From Oligoflexales bacterium (GTDB taxonomy: Bacteria; Bdellovibrionota; Oligoflexia; Oligoflexales; Oligoflexaceae), in the NCBI GenBank assembly GCA_015232735.1, contig JADFZC010000034.1:1921-13239 (forward strand): a stretch of DNA of 11,319 nt. Direction: 5' to 3'. The notes under the pieces are model-generated. The model worked only from the letters and a program-made list of their open reading frames with translations. It searched no databases and was not told the DNA's origin. Position 1 is the stretch's first letter. Each line of letters starts with the position of its first letter. Shown one piece after another: positions 4,993-11,319 of this stretch. Made by a program: the position numbers and the translations under genes.

Positions 4993-7523
4993 AAAGGCAG
5001 ATGTCCCGTAATAAGATCCGGATGTTTCGCCAGAACTCTTACCGTGTATCCGTATCTTCCACCCTGGGAAAGATTGATATGACCAACAAATTTGGCCAAG
5101 CCATTCAATCTTTCAAGGTATTTCATTTCCAAATGCATACCATTGTAAATTTGTCCCTGGTTATCCATAAATCCATGGTAAATTTCAACTGATATATCAT
5201 TTGGATCAAGTGAACCAATTGATACTGTCGCGTATATTGGAACTTCCACACCTGTCTGGATTTTTACATCATGAGACATTTCCGCCTTAACAACTTTTAC
5301 CTGGATCCATTCAGATGAAATTCTCTGATACCACGCTGCTATTACCTTTGCTTTTTCAAAATTGTTTTTTCGCAGGGATTCATTGAATTCTATTGCCGGG
5401 CAATAGTATTTCTTCAAATATTGGGTCAGCATCCTTGAGGCATTGAACTGTTCTCCAAGAATATTTATCGATCGTTTCATCATTTGAACCCATTCCCAGG
5501 GTATGTTTTCATGATTTCTTTGATAGAATAGTGGAGCGATTTCTTTTTCTATTGCGTGATAGAGCAAGTTCCCTTCGATGGTATCTCTTTCCACCGGATT
5601 CGAATAATGCTCCCTTTGACCGATTGCCCATCCCACTTCAGGTGTAAATGCTTCGTCCCACCATCCGTCCAGGATAGAGAGATTAAGTATCCCATTTATT
5701 GCCGCCTTCATTCCTGACGTTCCAGATGCTTCCTGTGGCCGGATTGGATTATTAAGCCAGAGGTCAACGCCCTGCACCAGATGTTTTGCCAGATTTGCAT
5801 CATAGTTCTCGACGAAAATTATTTTTGATTTGAATCTGGGATCTGATGCGATTTCAAAAATGTTTTTAATAATTTCCTTACCTTCGTTATCGGCGGGATG
5901 CGCTTTGCCTGCTATGATGAATTGAACCGGGCGATCAGGATTGTTTACAATCCTGTCAAGCTGGTTCAAATCGCGTAAGAATAGGTTTCCTCTTTTATAG
6001 GAAGAGAATCTTCTTGCGAAGCCAATTGTCAGGATATTGGGATCCAAAAGGTGGTTGATGTAATCCAGCTCTTTTGAACATACACTGTATCTGGATCTGC
6101 ATTCGAGCATGGTATTTCTGATTACTTCAATAAGTCGGATTTTTTTCTCCTGATGAATCCGCCACAGTTCATGTTCTGAAATTTGATCGGCAGCGCGCCA
6201 TAAGACAAAATCGTCCGGTTCATCCGTGGAGACGCCATGGGTTTTTGCCAAAAGAAGATCTTTGATTTCCGGAGTGAGCCATGTCCATGAATGGACTCCG
6301 TTTGTTACATAATCAATAGGAATTTCATTTGTTGGCAGTTCAGGATATAAATCCTTCCACATGTTTCTCGATACATGACCATGCAGTTTTGAAACACCAT
6401 TAGCGAAAGCAGATGATTTTAGAGCCAGCGCGGTCATGGAGAAGAATTGGTGGCTTTCGCCAGAAAATTCCTGTCCCAATTTCTTTATTTCTTCCCATGG
6501 AAGCCTGTTTTTTATGCAATATGGTTTCAGATAATAATCAGAGAGCTCTGTTACGAAACGCTCATTTCCGGCTGGGACTGGGGTATGAGTGGTAAAAAGA
6601 TTGGTTGACCACACAAGTATTTTGGCCTCATTAAACGATAGTCCGTTTTCTTCCATCAGATATCTGATTCTTTCCAAAATCAGAAAGGCAGAGTGACCTT
6701 CGTTTATGTGAAACAATGCTGGATCATAAGATAGCGCATGAAGCGCCTTTACCCCGCCGATACCCAGGAGAAGTTCCTGGATGATTCGTATTTCACGCCT
6801 GCTGTCATACAAGGTTCGTGTGACCTCGCGGGCTTCCTGTGTATTGGATTCAAGATTTGCATCGAGCAGGAGAATTGGTATCCGTCCCACCTGTACTTTC
6901 CAGATCTGATATTGAATCCGCTGATCGTTTAGATCCAAATGAAGGGTAATTGGTCGCCCTTTGCTATCTTTTTCAAGGGTCAAAGGAAGCATGAAGGGGT
7001 CATTTTCAGGGTAAAGTTCCTTTTGAAGACCGTCAGCATTAAGATACTGTTGAAAGTATCCCTGGCGGTAAAAAAGTCCAACCCCGACCATAGGAACTCC
7101 AAGATCGCTTGCAGTTTTCACATGGTCTCCTGCAAGCATTCCAAGGCCCCCTGAATAGTTTTGAAGTGATTCATGAATTCCAAATTCAGCTGAAAAATAG
7201 GCTATGGTTGGAGAACTTTCTTTGGCGAAGGTTTTCTTAAACCAGGTGAGACCATTCATATATTCCTTGAACTTCGAATGGATCGCATTAAGCTCCGAAA
7301 TATAGTTTTCATCATTGGCAAGTTCCGATAGTCTCTCGGGGCTGGTATGACTCAAGGTATAAATGGGACATCGTTGTGAGGATTTCCATATACCGGGATC
7401 TAATTTTTTAAATAATTCACAGGCATCTCTGTTCCACGCATACCACATGTTGGAGGTTAAATCCATCAATGGTGCTAATCTTTCAGGAATAGCAGGCTTG
7501 ACAGTAAATGAATAGATTTTCAA
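4971..7523 (-). CDS. glgP: Alpha-glucan (glycogen/maltodextrin) phosphorylase, GT35
   Basis: Splits alpha-1,4-glucan with phosphate to release glucose 1-phosphate, using pyridoxal phosphate; cytoplasmic. The 850-residue protein fits the TIGR02094-type phosphorylases of bacteria and archaea, not the longer E. coli GlgP/MalP type. An N-terminal DUF3417-like segment (about 12-110; LTSNMWYAWNRDACELFKKLD) precedes AYFSAEFGIHESLQNYSGGL (108-127). Then come FHINEGHSAF (271-280), TTHTPVPAGN (311-320), NGVHSWTW (408-415), and GFARRFSSYKR (501-511). EASGTSGMKAAINGILNLSI (598-617) has the PLP lysine at 606. A beta-rich tail covers about 740-850. The start is TTG at 7523, preceded by AGGGAG, and overlaps the TGA of the GH57 gene (TTGA), implying translational coupling. 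The 3' end overlaps the convergent pseudouridine synthase gene. Confidence 0.95.
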   Translation of the reverse strand: MKIYSFTVKPAIPERLAPLMDLTSNMWYAWNRDACELFKKLDPGIWKSSQRCPIYTLSHTSPERLSELANDENYISELNAIHSKFKEYMNGLTWFKKTFAKESSPTIAYFSAEFGIHESLQNYSGGLGMLAGDHVKTASDLGVPMVGVGLFYRQGYFQQYLNADGLQKELYPENDPFMLPLTLEKDSKGRPITLHLDLNDQRIQYQIWKVQVGRIPILLLDANLESNTQEAREVTRTLYDSRREIRIIQELLLGIGGVKALHALSYDPALFHINEGHSAFLILERIRYLMEENGLSFNEAKILVWSTNLFTTHTPVPAGNERFVTELSDYYLKPYCIKNRLPWEEIKKLGQEFSGESHQFFSMTALALKSSAFANGVSKLHGHVSRNMWKDLYPELPTNEIPIDYVTNGVHSWTWLTPEIKDLLLAKTHGVSTDEPDDFVLWRAADQISEHELWRIHQEKKIRLIEVIRNTMLECRSRYSVCSKELDYINHLLDPNILTIGFARRFSSYKRGNLFLRDLNQLDRIVNNPDRPVQFIIAGKAHPADNEGKEIIKNIFEIASDPRFKSKIIFVENYDANLAKHLVQGVDLWLNNPIRPQEASGTSGMKAAINGILNLSILDGWWDEAFTPEVGWAIGQREHYSNPVERDTIEGNLLYHAIEKEIAPLFYQRNHENIPWEWVQMMKRSINILGEQFNASRMLTQYLKKYYCPAIEFNESLRKNNFEKAKVIAAWYQRISSEWIQVKVVKAEMSHDVKIQTGVEVPIYATVSIGSLDPNDISVEIYHGFMDNQGQIYNGMHLEMKYLERLNGLAKFVGHINLSQGGRYGYTVRVLAKHPDLITGHLPFYIKWLD

Positions 7524-8767
7524 AGAGTATTCTCCCTAAAGTTCTGTAAATCTTTATAAGGATCAGCATGTACCTGATTCAATGATTCCTTAAGCGTCAT
7601 TTTTAGGTCGGTCAGGACATTATTATAAACAACAAATGCGTCATAGGAACTATTGTACGGGTTAAAATAATCGTGCACTGCACCGTCATTTGAGTGCTTT
7701 GTGCTCATGTAATAGAAATGGTCTGAAGATTGAAGGTGACGCCAAATATTGGTGAGATTCTCGTTATTGACTTTATGTACCAATTTTTCAAGAGAATATA
7801 GAAACTTGATTGATGAGTTCTGCATGTCGTTTCCGGCCCATGCCGAGAGATCCCTCTCGGTGTCCGCCCATGAAATGAAATACGGTACGTCAAGGGAAGA
7901 TATTGGCTTATAAGCATCGATTACTTCACTTGGCGTCATAAATTTGATATCTGTCGATTCAATTATTCTCTCTGGAAGGTGCCATAAAAATTCGAAAATG
8001 CCCGTATCTTTCCACTGGTGTTCTCCAAATGTCTCGTAATCCATGAAAAGATTGATATTATCTCCTTTATTTATGGCGTTTTGAAGCCAGCAGCAATATT
8101 TCTCAGTTGTTAATGGGTAATCTTTCCAGCCTTTGTCGGAAAACCTGAAAGCGATGTCATCTGAAAGGCGGTAATTTTTCAAAAGAAGTTTAATTGTTTT
8201 TGTAGACTTCGGTTTGAATATGAAATTTGGCGACTGCCACCCTAAAACTCTGTCGGCTCCTTCGGCAAGTATTCCCTTGAATCCCATTTTTTCGGCTTCT
8301 CTGGCGAGCTCATTATTGTAAATGAGCTCCGTATTTCTGAAGATTTGAGGTGATTGACAAAATAGTTCTTCGATTTTTTTCTTGTGTAAGAGAACCTGAT
8401 ATTTAAATTCTTTTCTGGAATATTGAAATGCAAGTGAGTGATGATAAGTTTCACATAGAAATTCTATGTTGCCGGTCTGAGATAACGTCTGAAAAGATTC
8501 AAGTACCTTTGGTGCATATTTTTCGAATTGTTCCAGCACGAGTCCGCTGATTGAAAAACTTACCTTGAACTGCTTTCCATATTTTTTAATGAGTTCAAGA
8601 AGGATCTTGTTTGTAGGCAAATAACATTTGTGAGCAATTTTTTCCATTATCGTACGGTTTGTTTCCTCATCTTCGTAAAAATGATTATGTCCAATCTGGA
8701 AAAAATTGTAATCCTGTCGCAGGCGAAATGGCTGATGTACCTGAAAATAAAGACATATTGATCCCAT
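7520..8767 (-). CDS. Glycoside hydrolase family 57 (alpha-amylase-like)
   Basis: GH57 enzymes hydrolyse or transfer alpha-glucan chains with retention of configuration. In the 415-residue chain, region 1 is VHQPFRLR (10-17) and region 2 is NIEFLCETYHHSL (100-112). Region 3 is FRNTELIYNNE (143-153), with candidate nucleophile Glu147. Region 4 is MDYETFGEHQW (242-252), with candidate acid/base Asp243. Region 5 is FMTPSEVIDAY (276-286). ISWADTERDLSAWAGN (298-313) and a His/Asp-rich stretch SSDHFYYMSTKHSNDG (347-362) follow. Both expected catalytic residues are present, so it should be active, probably as an amylase-type enzyme on storage glucan. There is no signal peptide, so it is cytoplasmic. 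ATG at 8767 follows GAGGAATC. It is first gene of a two-gene operon, its TGA overlapping the glgP start. Confidence 0.92.
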   Translation of the reverse strand: MGSICLYFQVHQPFRLRQDYNFFQIGHNHFYEDEETNRTIMEKIAHKCYLPTNKILLELIKKYGKQFKVSFSISGLVLEQFEKYAPKVLESFQTLSQTGNIEFLCETYHHSLAFQYSRKEFKYQVLLHKKKIEELFCQSPQIFRNTELIYNNELAREAEKMGFKGILAEGADRVLGWQSPNFIFKPKSTKTIKLLLKNYRLSDDIAFRFSDKGWKDYPLTTEKYCCWLQNAINKGDNINLFMDYETFGEHQWKDTGIFEFLWHLPERIIESTDIKFMTPSEVIDAYKPISSLDVPYFISWADTERDLSAWAGNDMQNSSIKFLYSLEKLVHKVNNENLTNIWRHLQSSDHFYYMSTKHSNDGAVHDYFNPYNSSYDAFVVYNNVLTDLKMTLKESLNQVHADPYKDLQNFRENTL

Positions 8768-8816
8768 GATTCCTCGCTCCCGCCTTTCTTATACCAAGGG
8801 TTTTCGTCCTGATGGC

Positions 8817-8846
8817 ATAATATGTTAAAAAGTATTTTTGGGTTAA
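8817..8846 (-). promoter_or_regulatory. Possible promoter of the GH57-glgP operon
   Basis: On the minus strand TTAACC (8846-8841) and TATTAT (8822-8817) are 18 bases apart, 50-80 bases before the GH57 start. The match is moderate. In the same 255-base divergent gap TTTAGAC occurs twice (8871-8877 and 8894-8900, 23 bases apart), a possible but unproven regulator site. Confidence 0.3.
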
Positions 8847-9010
8847 CTCATTTTCCCTATTAAGGTGGATTTTAGACTAATTCCCACATTAAGTTTAGAC
8901 AAGAGTAAAGTTTGGCTTTTTTAAAATTTTTGTGATTATTTATTTTATGGCGCATTTTCCGTTATAAATTGCATTTTGGGCCACGGTTCAATAAGCTTTT
9001 TGGACATTGC

Positions 9011-9016
9011 GGAGGA
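9011..9016 (+). promoter_or_regulatory. Ribosome binding site fixing the HAD start at GTG 9023
   Basis: GGAGGA ends 6 bases before GTG at 9023. The longer reading frame from TTG 8969 adds 18 residues that lie before the conserved HAD N-terminus and has no such site. Confidence 0.85.
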
Positions 9017-9022
9017 ATAAAG

Positions 9023-9634
9023 GTGATAAAAACACTAATTTTTGATCTAGGAAATGTTTTGCTCTATTTTTCGCCTCAAATCTCAATAGCACAGCTATCT
9101 GAATTGAGTGGTAATTCTTGTGAGGATATAGAAAATTTTCTCTTTAAGAGCGGTTTGGAATGGAAGTCACAGCTTGGAGTCGTGTCAAAGACGGAGATTT
9201 TTGGACAATTCCAATCTTTTTGCAGAAAATCCTTTGATATTGATGAGTTTTGCTATGCCGCCAGCAACATTTTCAATCCAAATTATTCAATGATCGAACT
9301 TTTGCCAAGAATAAAGGAAAAAGGTTTAAAAACAATATTATTATCAAATACTAATGAAATGCACTTTGAATTTATTAAAAACAATTACTCGTTTATTAAT
9401 TATTTTGATGAGATCGTCTTGTCCTATAAGGTAAGAGCATGTAAACCTGATAAAAAAATCTTTTACGAAGCTGTCAATAGGACTTGTGAAAAGCCAAATG
9501 AATTTCTTTTTGTTGATGATATTACTGATTATGTTAATGCAGCCAGAGAAATTGGCATCCAAGCTGTTGTGTATACAACTGCTAAGAATTACATCGAGGA
9601 ATTGAACAGGCAGGGAATTAATCTCTTCGATTGA
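9023..9634 (+). CDS. HAD-superfamily hydrolase, YihX-like (candidate glucose-1-phosphatase)
   Basis: The 203-residue protein begins MIKTLIFDLGNVLLYFSP; the motif starts within 10 residues of the N-terminus, as usual. Motif I is FDLGNVL with nucleophile Asp8 and Gly at the +2 place, the same form seen in E. coli YihX. Motif II is LLSNT (Ser108), motif III is Lys141 in ACKPDKK, and motif IV is FVDDITDY (Asp165, Asp166). The helical cap between motifs I and II places it in HAD subfamily IA. Length is close to YihX (about 200). YihX acts on alpha-glucose 1-phosphate, the product of the phosphorylase in the divergent neighbouring operon, which supports but does not prove that substrate. Other sugar phosphates or a dehalogenase-like role are possible. 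A strong GGAGGA site precedes GTG 9023. Confidence 0.88.
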   Translation: MIKTLIFDLGNVLLYFSPQISIAQLSELSGNSCEDIENFLFKSGLEWKSQLGVVSKTEIFGQFQSFCRKSFDIDEFCYAASNIFNPNYSMIELLPRIKEKGLKTILLSNTNEMHFEFIKNNYSFINYFDEIVLSYKVRACKPDKKIFYEAVNRTCEKPNEFLFVDDITDYVNAAREIGIQAVVYTTAKNYIEELNRQGINLFD

Positions 9635-9684
9635 GGGTCAATGAGAATGGATCAGATGCTTGCGTGAAATCGATGGTGACTGAT

Positions 9685-10101
9685 TTAACTGACACTTTTA
9701 ATAAACAGATCTCTTGAATCAATCAGCCTTCTGAGGGTGGTATCTATGGCTCTGGTAATAATTTCAACTTCCCAAGTGTCGCCTTTGATGTAATTCTTTA
9801 AGTCTTTGAGCCATGAACAGATGCTGTCAAAGTATTCCTGGGGGCTATCTTTTAATGTCTGGTTATAATCTTTGGTTAAATGCTTTACCCATGTTTCGGT
9901 GGAGTTGGGGAGCAGGTTTATCAGGTTGTTTAATTTAACAGCAAGCTCCTTTTCCTCCCATCCACCTGATATTCTAAATGGGTATTGATCTTTATCTTCA
10001 TTATGGAGCCAGATTCGTGCATCACCGTCAAGTTCAACTGTAAAATAGTCTTTTGGTGAAGCGTCATGGAATCCATCAGGTCGTTTCCAAATAACATGCA
10101 T
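9685..10101 (-). CDS. Conserved-looking 138-aa protein of unknown function
   Basis: The product begins MHVIWKRPDGFHDASPKDYF and continues with TVELDGDARIWLHNEDKD and then PFRISGGWEEKELAVKLN. It has no signal peptide, membrane segment or cysteine cluster (one Cys only) and is rich in Trp and acidic residues, with a helical C-terminal half. The pattern looks like a conserved cytoplasmic protein found in several proteobacteria, but I cannot name a family or function. ATG at 10101 is preceded by AAAGGTGA at a good distance. The gene ends 50 bases from the convergent HAD gene. Upstream, a 244-base gap holds the third repeat locus and separates it from pilZ in the same direction, so it may have its own promoter. 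Confidence 0.82.
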   Translation of the reverse strand: MHVIWKRPDGFHDASPKDYFTVELDGDARIWLHNEDKDQYPFRISGGWEEKELAVKLNNLINLLPNSTETWVKHLTKDYNQTLKDSPQEYFDSICSWLKDLKNYIKGDTWEVEIITRAIDTTLRRLIDSRDLFIKSVS

Positions 10102-10177
10102 GAGTGTTCACCTTTCGTTTTATGTCCCCAAAATCAAGGAGAATGATACACCCTGGTAAATTAAAAAGCCACTAACT

Positions 10178-10347
10178 AATTTCTGGCACGGAAGTGCCAG
10201 AAATTATCCTGGCGAGCAAAGCGAGCATAGGATCTCCCCGAAACTTAAACATATTACAATCAGATCCTGGCGAGCAAAGCGAGCATAGGATCTCCCCGAA
10301 ACTTAAACATAGTATAACCAGATCCAGGCGAGTGTCAAAGAAGGATC
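10178..10347 (+). repeat. Composite hairpin repeat, copy 3, with 58-bp tandem amplification
   Basis: Hairpin 1 (10178-10205) is a perfect 12-bp stem, AATTTCTGGCAC with GTGCCAGAAATT, around a GGAA tetraloop. Hairpin 2 follows at 10206-10234 and is repeated at 10263-10292 with an almost identical 58-bp period (tail GATCTCCCCGAAACTTAAAC in both). A degenerate third unit at 10321-10347 keeps only GATCC and GGATC ends. The core GGCGAGCAAAGCGAGC can pair only with two adjacent G-A mismatches, unlike the fully paired copy 2. The last unit overlaps the pilZ stop codon (10346-10348), so the repeat reaches into the 3' end of that gene. Confidence 0.9.
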
Positions 10348-10819
10348 AAGCAGTCTTGTCTTCCTTTAAAGGAGTGGGTTTCGACGGCTGTTTTACAGTT
10401 TTATCTCCATGATATCTTGCCAGAAAATCTTCCAATGTCTTTCTCTGACTTGGGCTGAAGGATTCGAATTGAACCCCCATACCAGGTGTCAGGTTTTTTT
10501 CAGGTATTGCTGATTGAACCCATATCACCCTTCCCTGTGTTTCTAGGGTTTCTTTGCTGTCCGGGAGGGTGAAGGTTAAATCCACCCTGCTTCCATGGCT
10601 CAAGGGATTGGCGGTCTCTATGAATACTCCACCAGTTCCGAGGTCCTTGCAAAAGTCAAAAAGATAATGTCCATCACAACGATAATCAACAAGAAGCTGT
10701 ATGGGAATTCTTTGATCGATCCTTGCATCCTTTTTTTCCTTTGCCATCGGTTTTTCTTTGATGTCAGGTCTTTTTGGTGTGTTCTTTTTCTTTTTTTTCC
10801 CTTCCTTTTTCTGCACCAT
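10346..10819 (-). CDS. PilZ-domain protein (TIGR02266-like), probable cyclic-di-GMP receptor
   Basis: The 157-residue protein has a very basic N-terminal tail (GKKKKKNTPK, 7-16; further Lys to 30), then one PilZ domain, about 31-135. RIDQR (33-37) fits the RxxxR cyclic-di-GMP motif. DLGTGGVFIET (59-69) fills the DxSxxG place but has Gly where the usual Ser stands, as in many members of this delta-proteobacterial group. GRVIWV (96-101) and GMGVQFESFSP (113-123) are typical strands. Binding of cyclic-di-GMP is likely but the substitution leaves some doubt. It is a stand-alone PilZ protein without an output domain, so it would act on a partner. ATG at 10819 follows GGAGG (8 bases). It lies 46 bases downstream of mltG, likely in one operon. 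The C-terminus is Lys/Pro-rich and ends inside a repeat unit. Confidence 0.9.
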   Translation of the reverse strand: MVQKKEGKKKKKNTPKRPDIKEKPMAKEKKDARIDQRIPIQLLVDYRCDGHYLFDFCKDLGTGGVFIETANPLSHGSRVDLTFTLPDSKETLETQGRVIWVQSAIPEKNLTPGMGVQFESFSPSQRKTLEDFLARYHGDKTVKQPSKPTPLKEDKTA

Positions 10820-10865
10820 AAGCTTCCTCCGATAAAAAATTTCGTGAATTGGAAGTATTCTCTCC

Positions 10866-11319
10866 CTAATCCTTTTTTTCGTTCGAGTTTAATAATAGTT
10901 TAACATGCTTTGCATGATCTTCTAAAGTGCGTGAAAAGTAATGTTGCTTATTTTCACCTGGTTGAAGTACATAATAATAGTACCCATAGCTGGTGGGGTT
11001 AAGTACAGCTTCAAGTGAGCTTGTTGTCGGCGAGCAGATAGGACCAGGTGGCAGTCCTTTATGTATCCTCGTGTTATATAGGTTCTTTTTGTCAGTTAAA
11101 TGTATTTTTTTGATATCTCCTTTATAGTCTTTGATCCCATAAATAAGAGTGGCATCTATTCCTAGGGTCATATCAGCCTTGAGTCTGTTCCAAATTACCT
11201 CTGATATTTTTGATTTTTCTTCTTTTAAAAAAGATTCCGCCTCAATCATGGAAGCGATTGTCACGGCTTCATGGAGAGAGATACCCTTTTCCTTCAATTT
11301 TTCAGTGTATCCTTTTGGC
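10866..11319 (-). CDS. mltG: Endolytic murein transglycosylase MltG (C-terminal part; cut by window edge)
   Basis: MltG (YceG-like) cuts nascent peptidoglycan strands at the inner membrane and sets glycan length. About 150 C-terminal residues are visible; the frame stays open to the last base of the window, so the N-terminal membrane anchor and LysM-like part lie outside. Visible motifs: IASMIEAES, whose first Glu (residue 26 of the fragment) matches the catalytic Glu of E. coli MltG (ASIVEKET). Others are VIWNRLKADMTLGIDATLIY, then YNTRIHKGLPPGPICSP and YYYYVLQPGENKQHYFSRTL. An apparent TTG start at 11297 is only an internal codon. The stop is TAG at 10866-10868. It is followed at 46 bases by the PilZ gene. 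Confidence 0.95.
   Translation of the reverse strand, partial: PKGYTEKLKEKGISLHEAVTIASMIEAESFLKEEKSKISEVIWNRLKADMTLGIDATLIYGIKDYKGDIKKIHLTDKKNLYNTRIHKGLPPGPICSPTTSSLEAVLNPTSYGYYYYVLQPGENKQHYFSRTLEDHAKHVKLLLNSNEKKD

Noticed and set aside
8969..9022. Upstream TTG start for the HAD protein
   Set aside because: It adds 18 residues before the conserved HAD N-terminus and lacks a ribosome binding site; GTG 9023 has a perfect one.
10455..10480. tRNA-like T-arm sequence (GATTCGAATTGAAC)
   Set aside because: It lies within the PilZ coding sequence (VQFESFSP) with no acceptor, D or anticodon arms around it.
11297..11319. Complete short gene starting at TTG 11297
   Set aside because: The frame remains open upstream to the window edge, and the sequence is the interior of MltG, so this is a truncated view of a longer gene.

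Overview
This AT-rich window reads as ordinary bacterial chromosome: short intergenic gaps, ATG/GTG/TTG starts with GGAG-type ribosome binding sites, and housekeeping genes (smpB, an RluA-family pseudouridine synthase, mltG). A PilZ protein of the myxobacterial/deltaproteobacterial type and an alpha-glucan phosphorylase paired with a GH57 glycosidase make Desulfobacterota or a relative the best guess. That placement is inference from family resemblance, not a search result.

Layout. Bases 1-357 hold a 55-bp tandem array running into a composite hairpin repeat. A 40-residue, extremely basic protein follows (456-578, +), then a convergent small lipoprotein (663-965, -). A zinc-dependent succinylglutamate desuccinylase/aspartoacylase-type enzyme (1145-2143, +) is followed by a second copy of the hairpin repeat and a secreted, probably beta-propeller protein (from 2249, +). 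That gene meets smpB (-) tail to tail, with stop codons sharing the palindrome CTAG. A divergent RluA-family gene (3994-4992, +) ends overlapping glgP. The glgP gene and the GH57 gene form a tightly coupled minus-strand operon (4971-8767). A HAD phosphatase is divergent from that operon (9023-9634, +). The right end is all minus strand: a 138-residue protein of unknown role, a PilZ-domain protein, and the C-terminal part of mltG, cut by the window edge. A third repeat locus (10178-10347) lies between the unknown gene and pilZ and overlaps the pilZ stop codon.

How the genes fit together. The GH57 enzyme and GlgP should mobilise storage alpha-glucan to glucose 1-phosphate. The neighbouring HAD protein resembles the YihX branch, whose E. 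coli member dephosphorylates alpha-glucose 1-phosphate, so the three may form one glucan-use module (inference). SmpB serves ribosome rescue and the RluA protein RNA modification. PilZ and MltG point to cyclic-di-GMP signalling and cell-wall trimming in one operon.

The least explained content is the repeat family. Three loci share a hairpin with compensatory changes between copies, a second GATC-bounded hairpin and a CGAAA tail, and two of them carry tandem amplifications with periods 55 and 58. The other points of note are the 40-residue basic protein and the smpB start, where the only good Shine-Dalgarno sequence points at an ATT codon.
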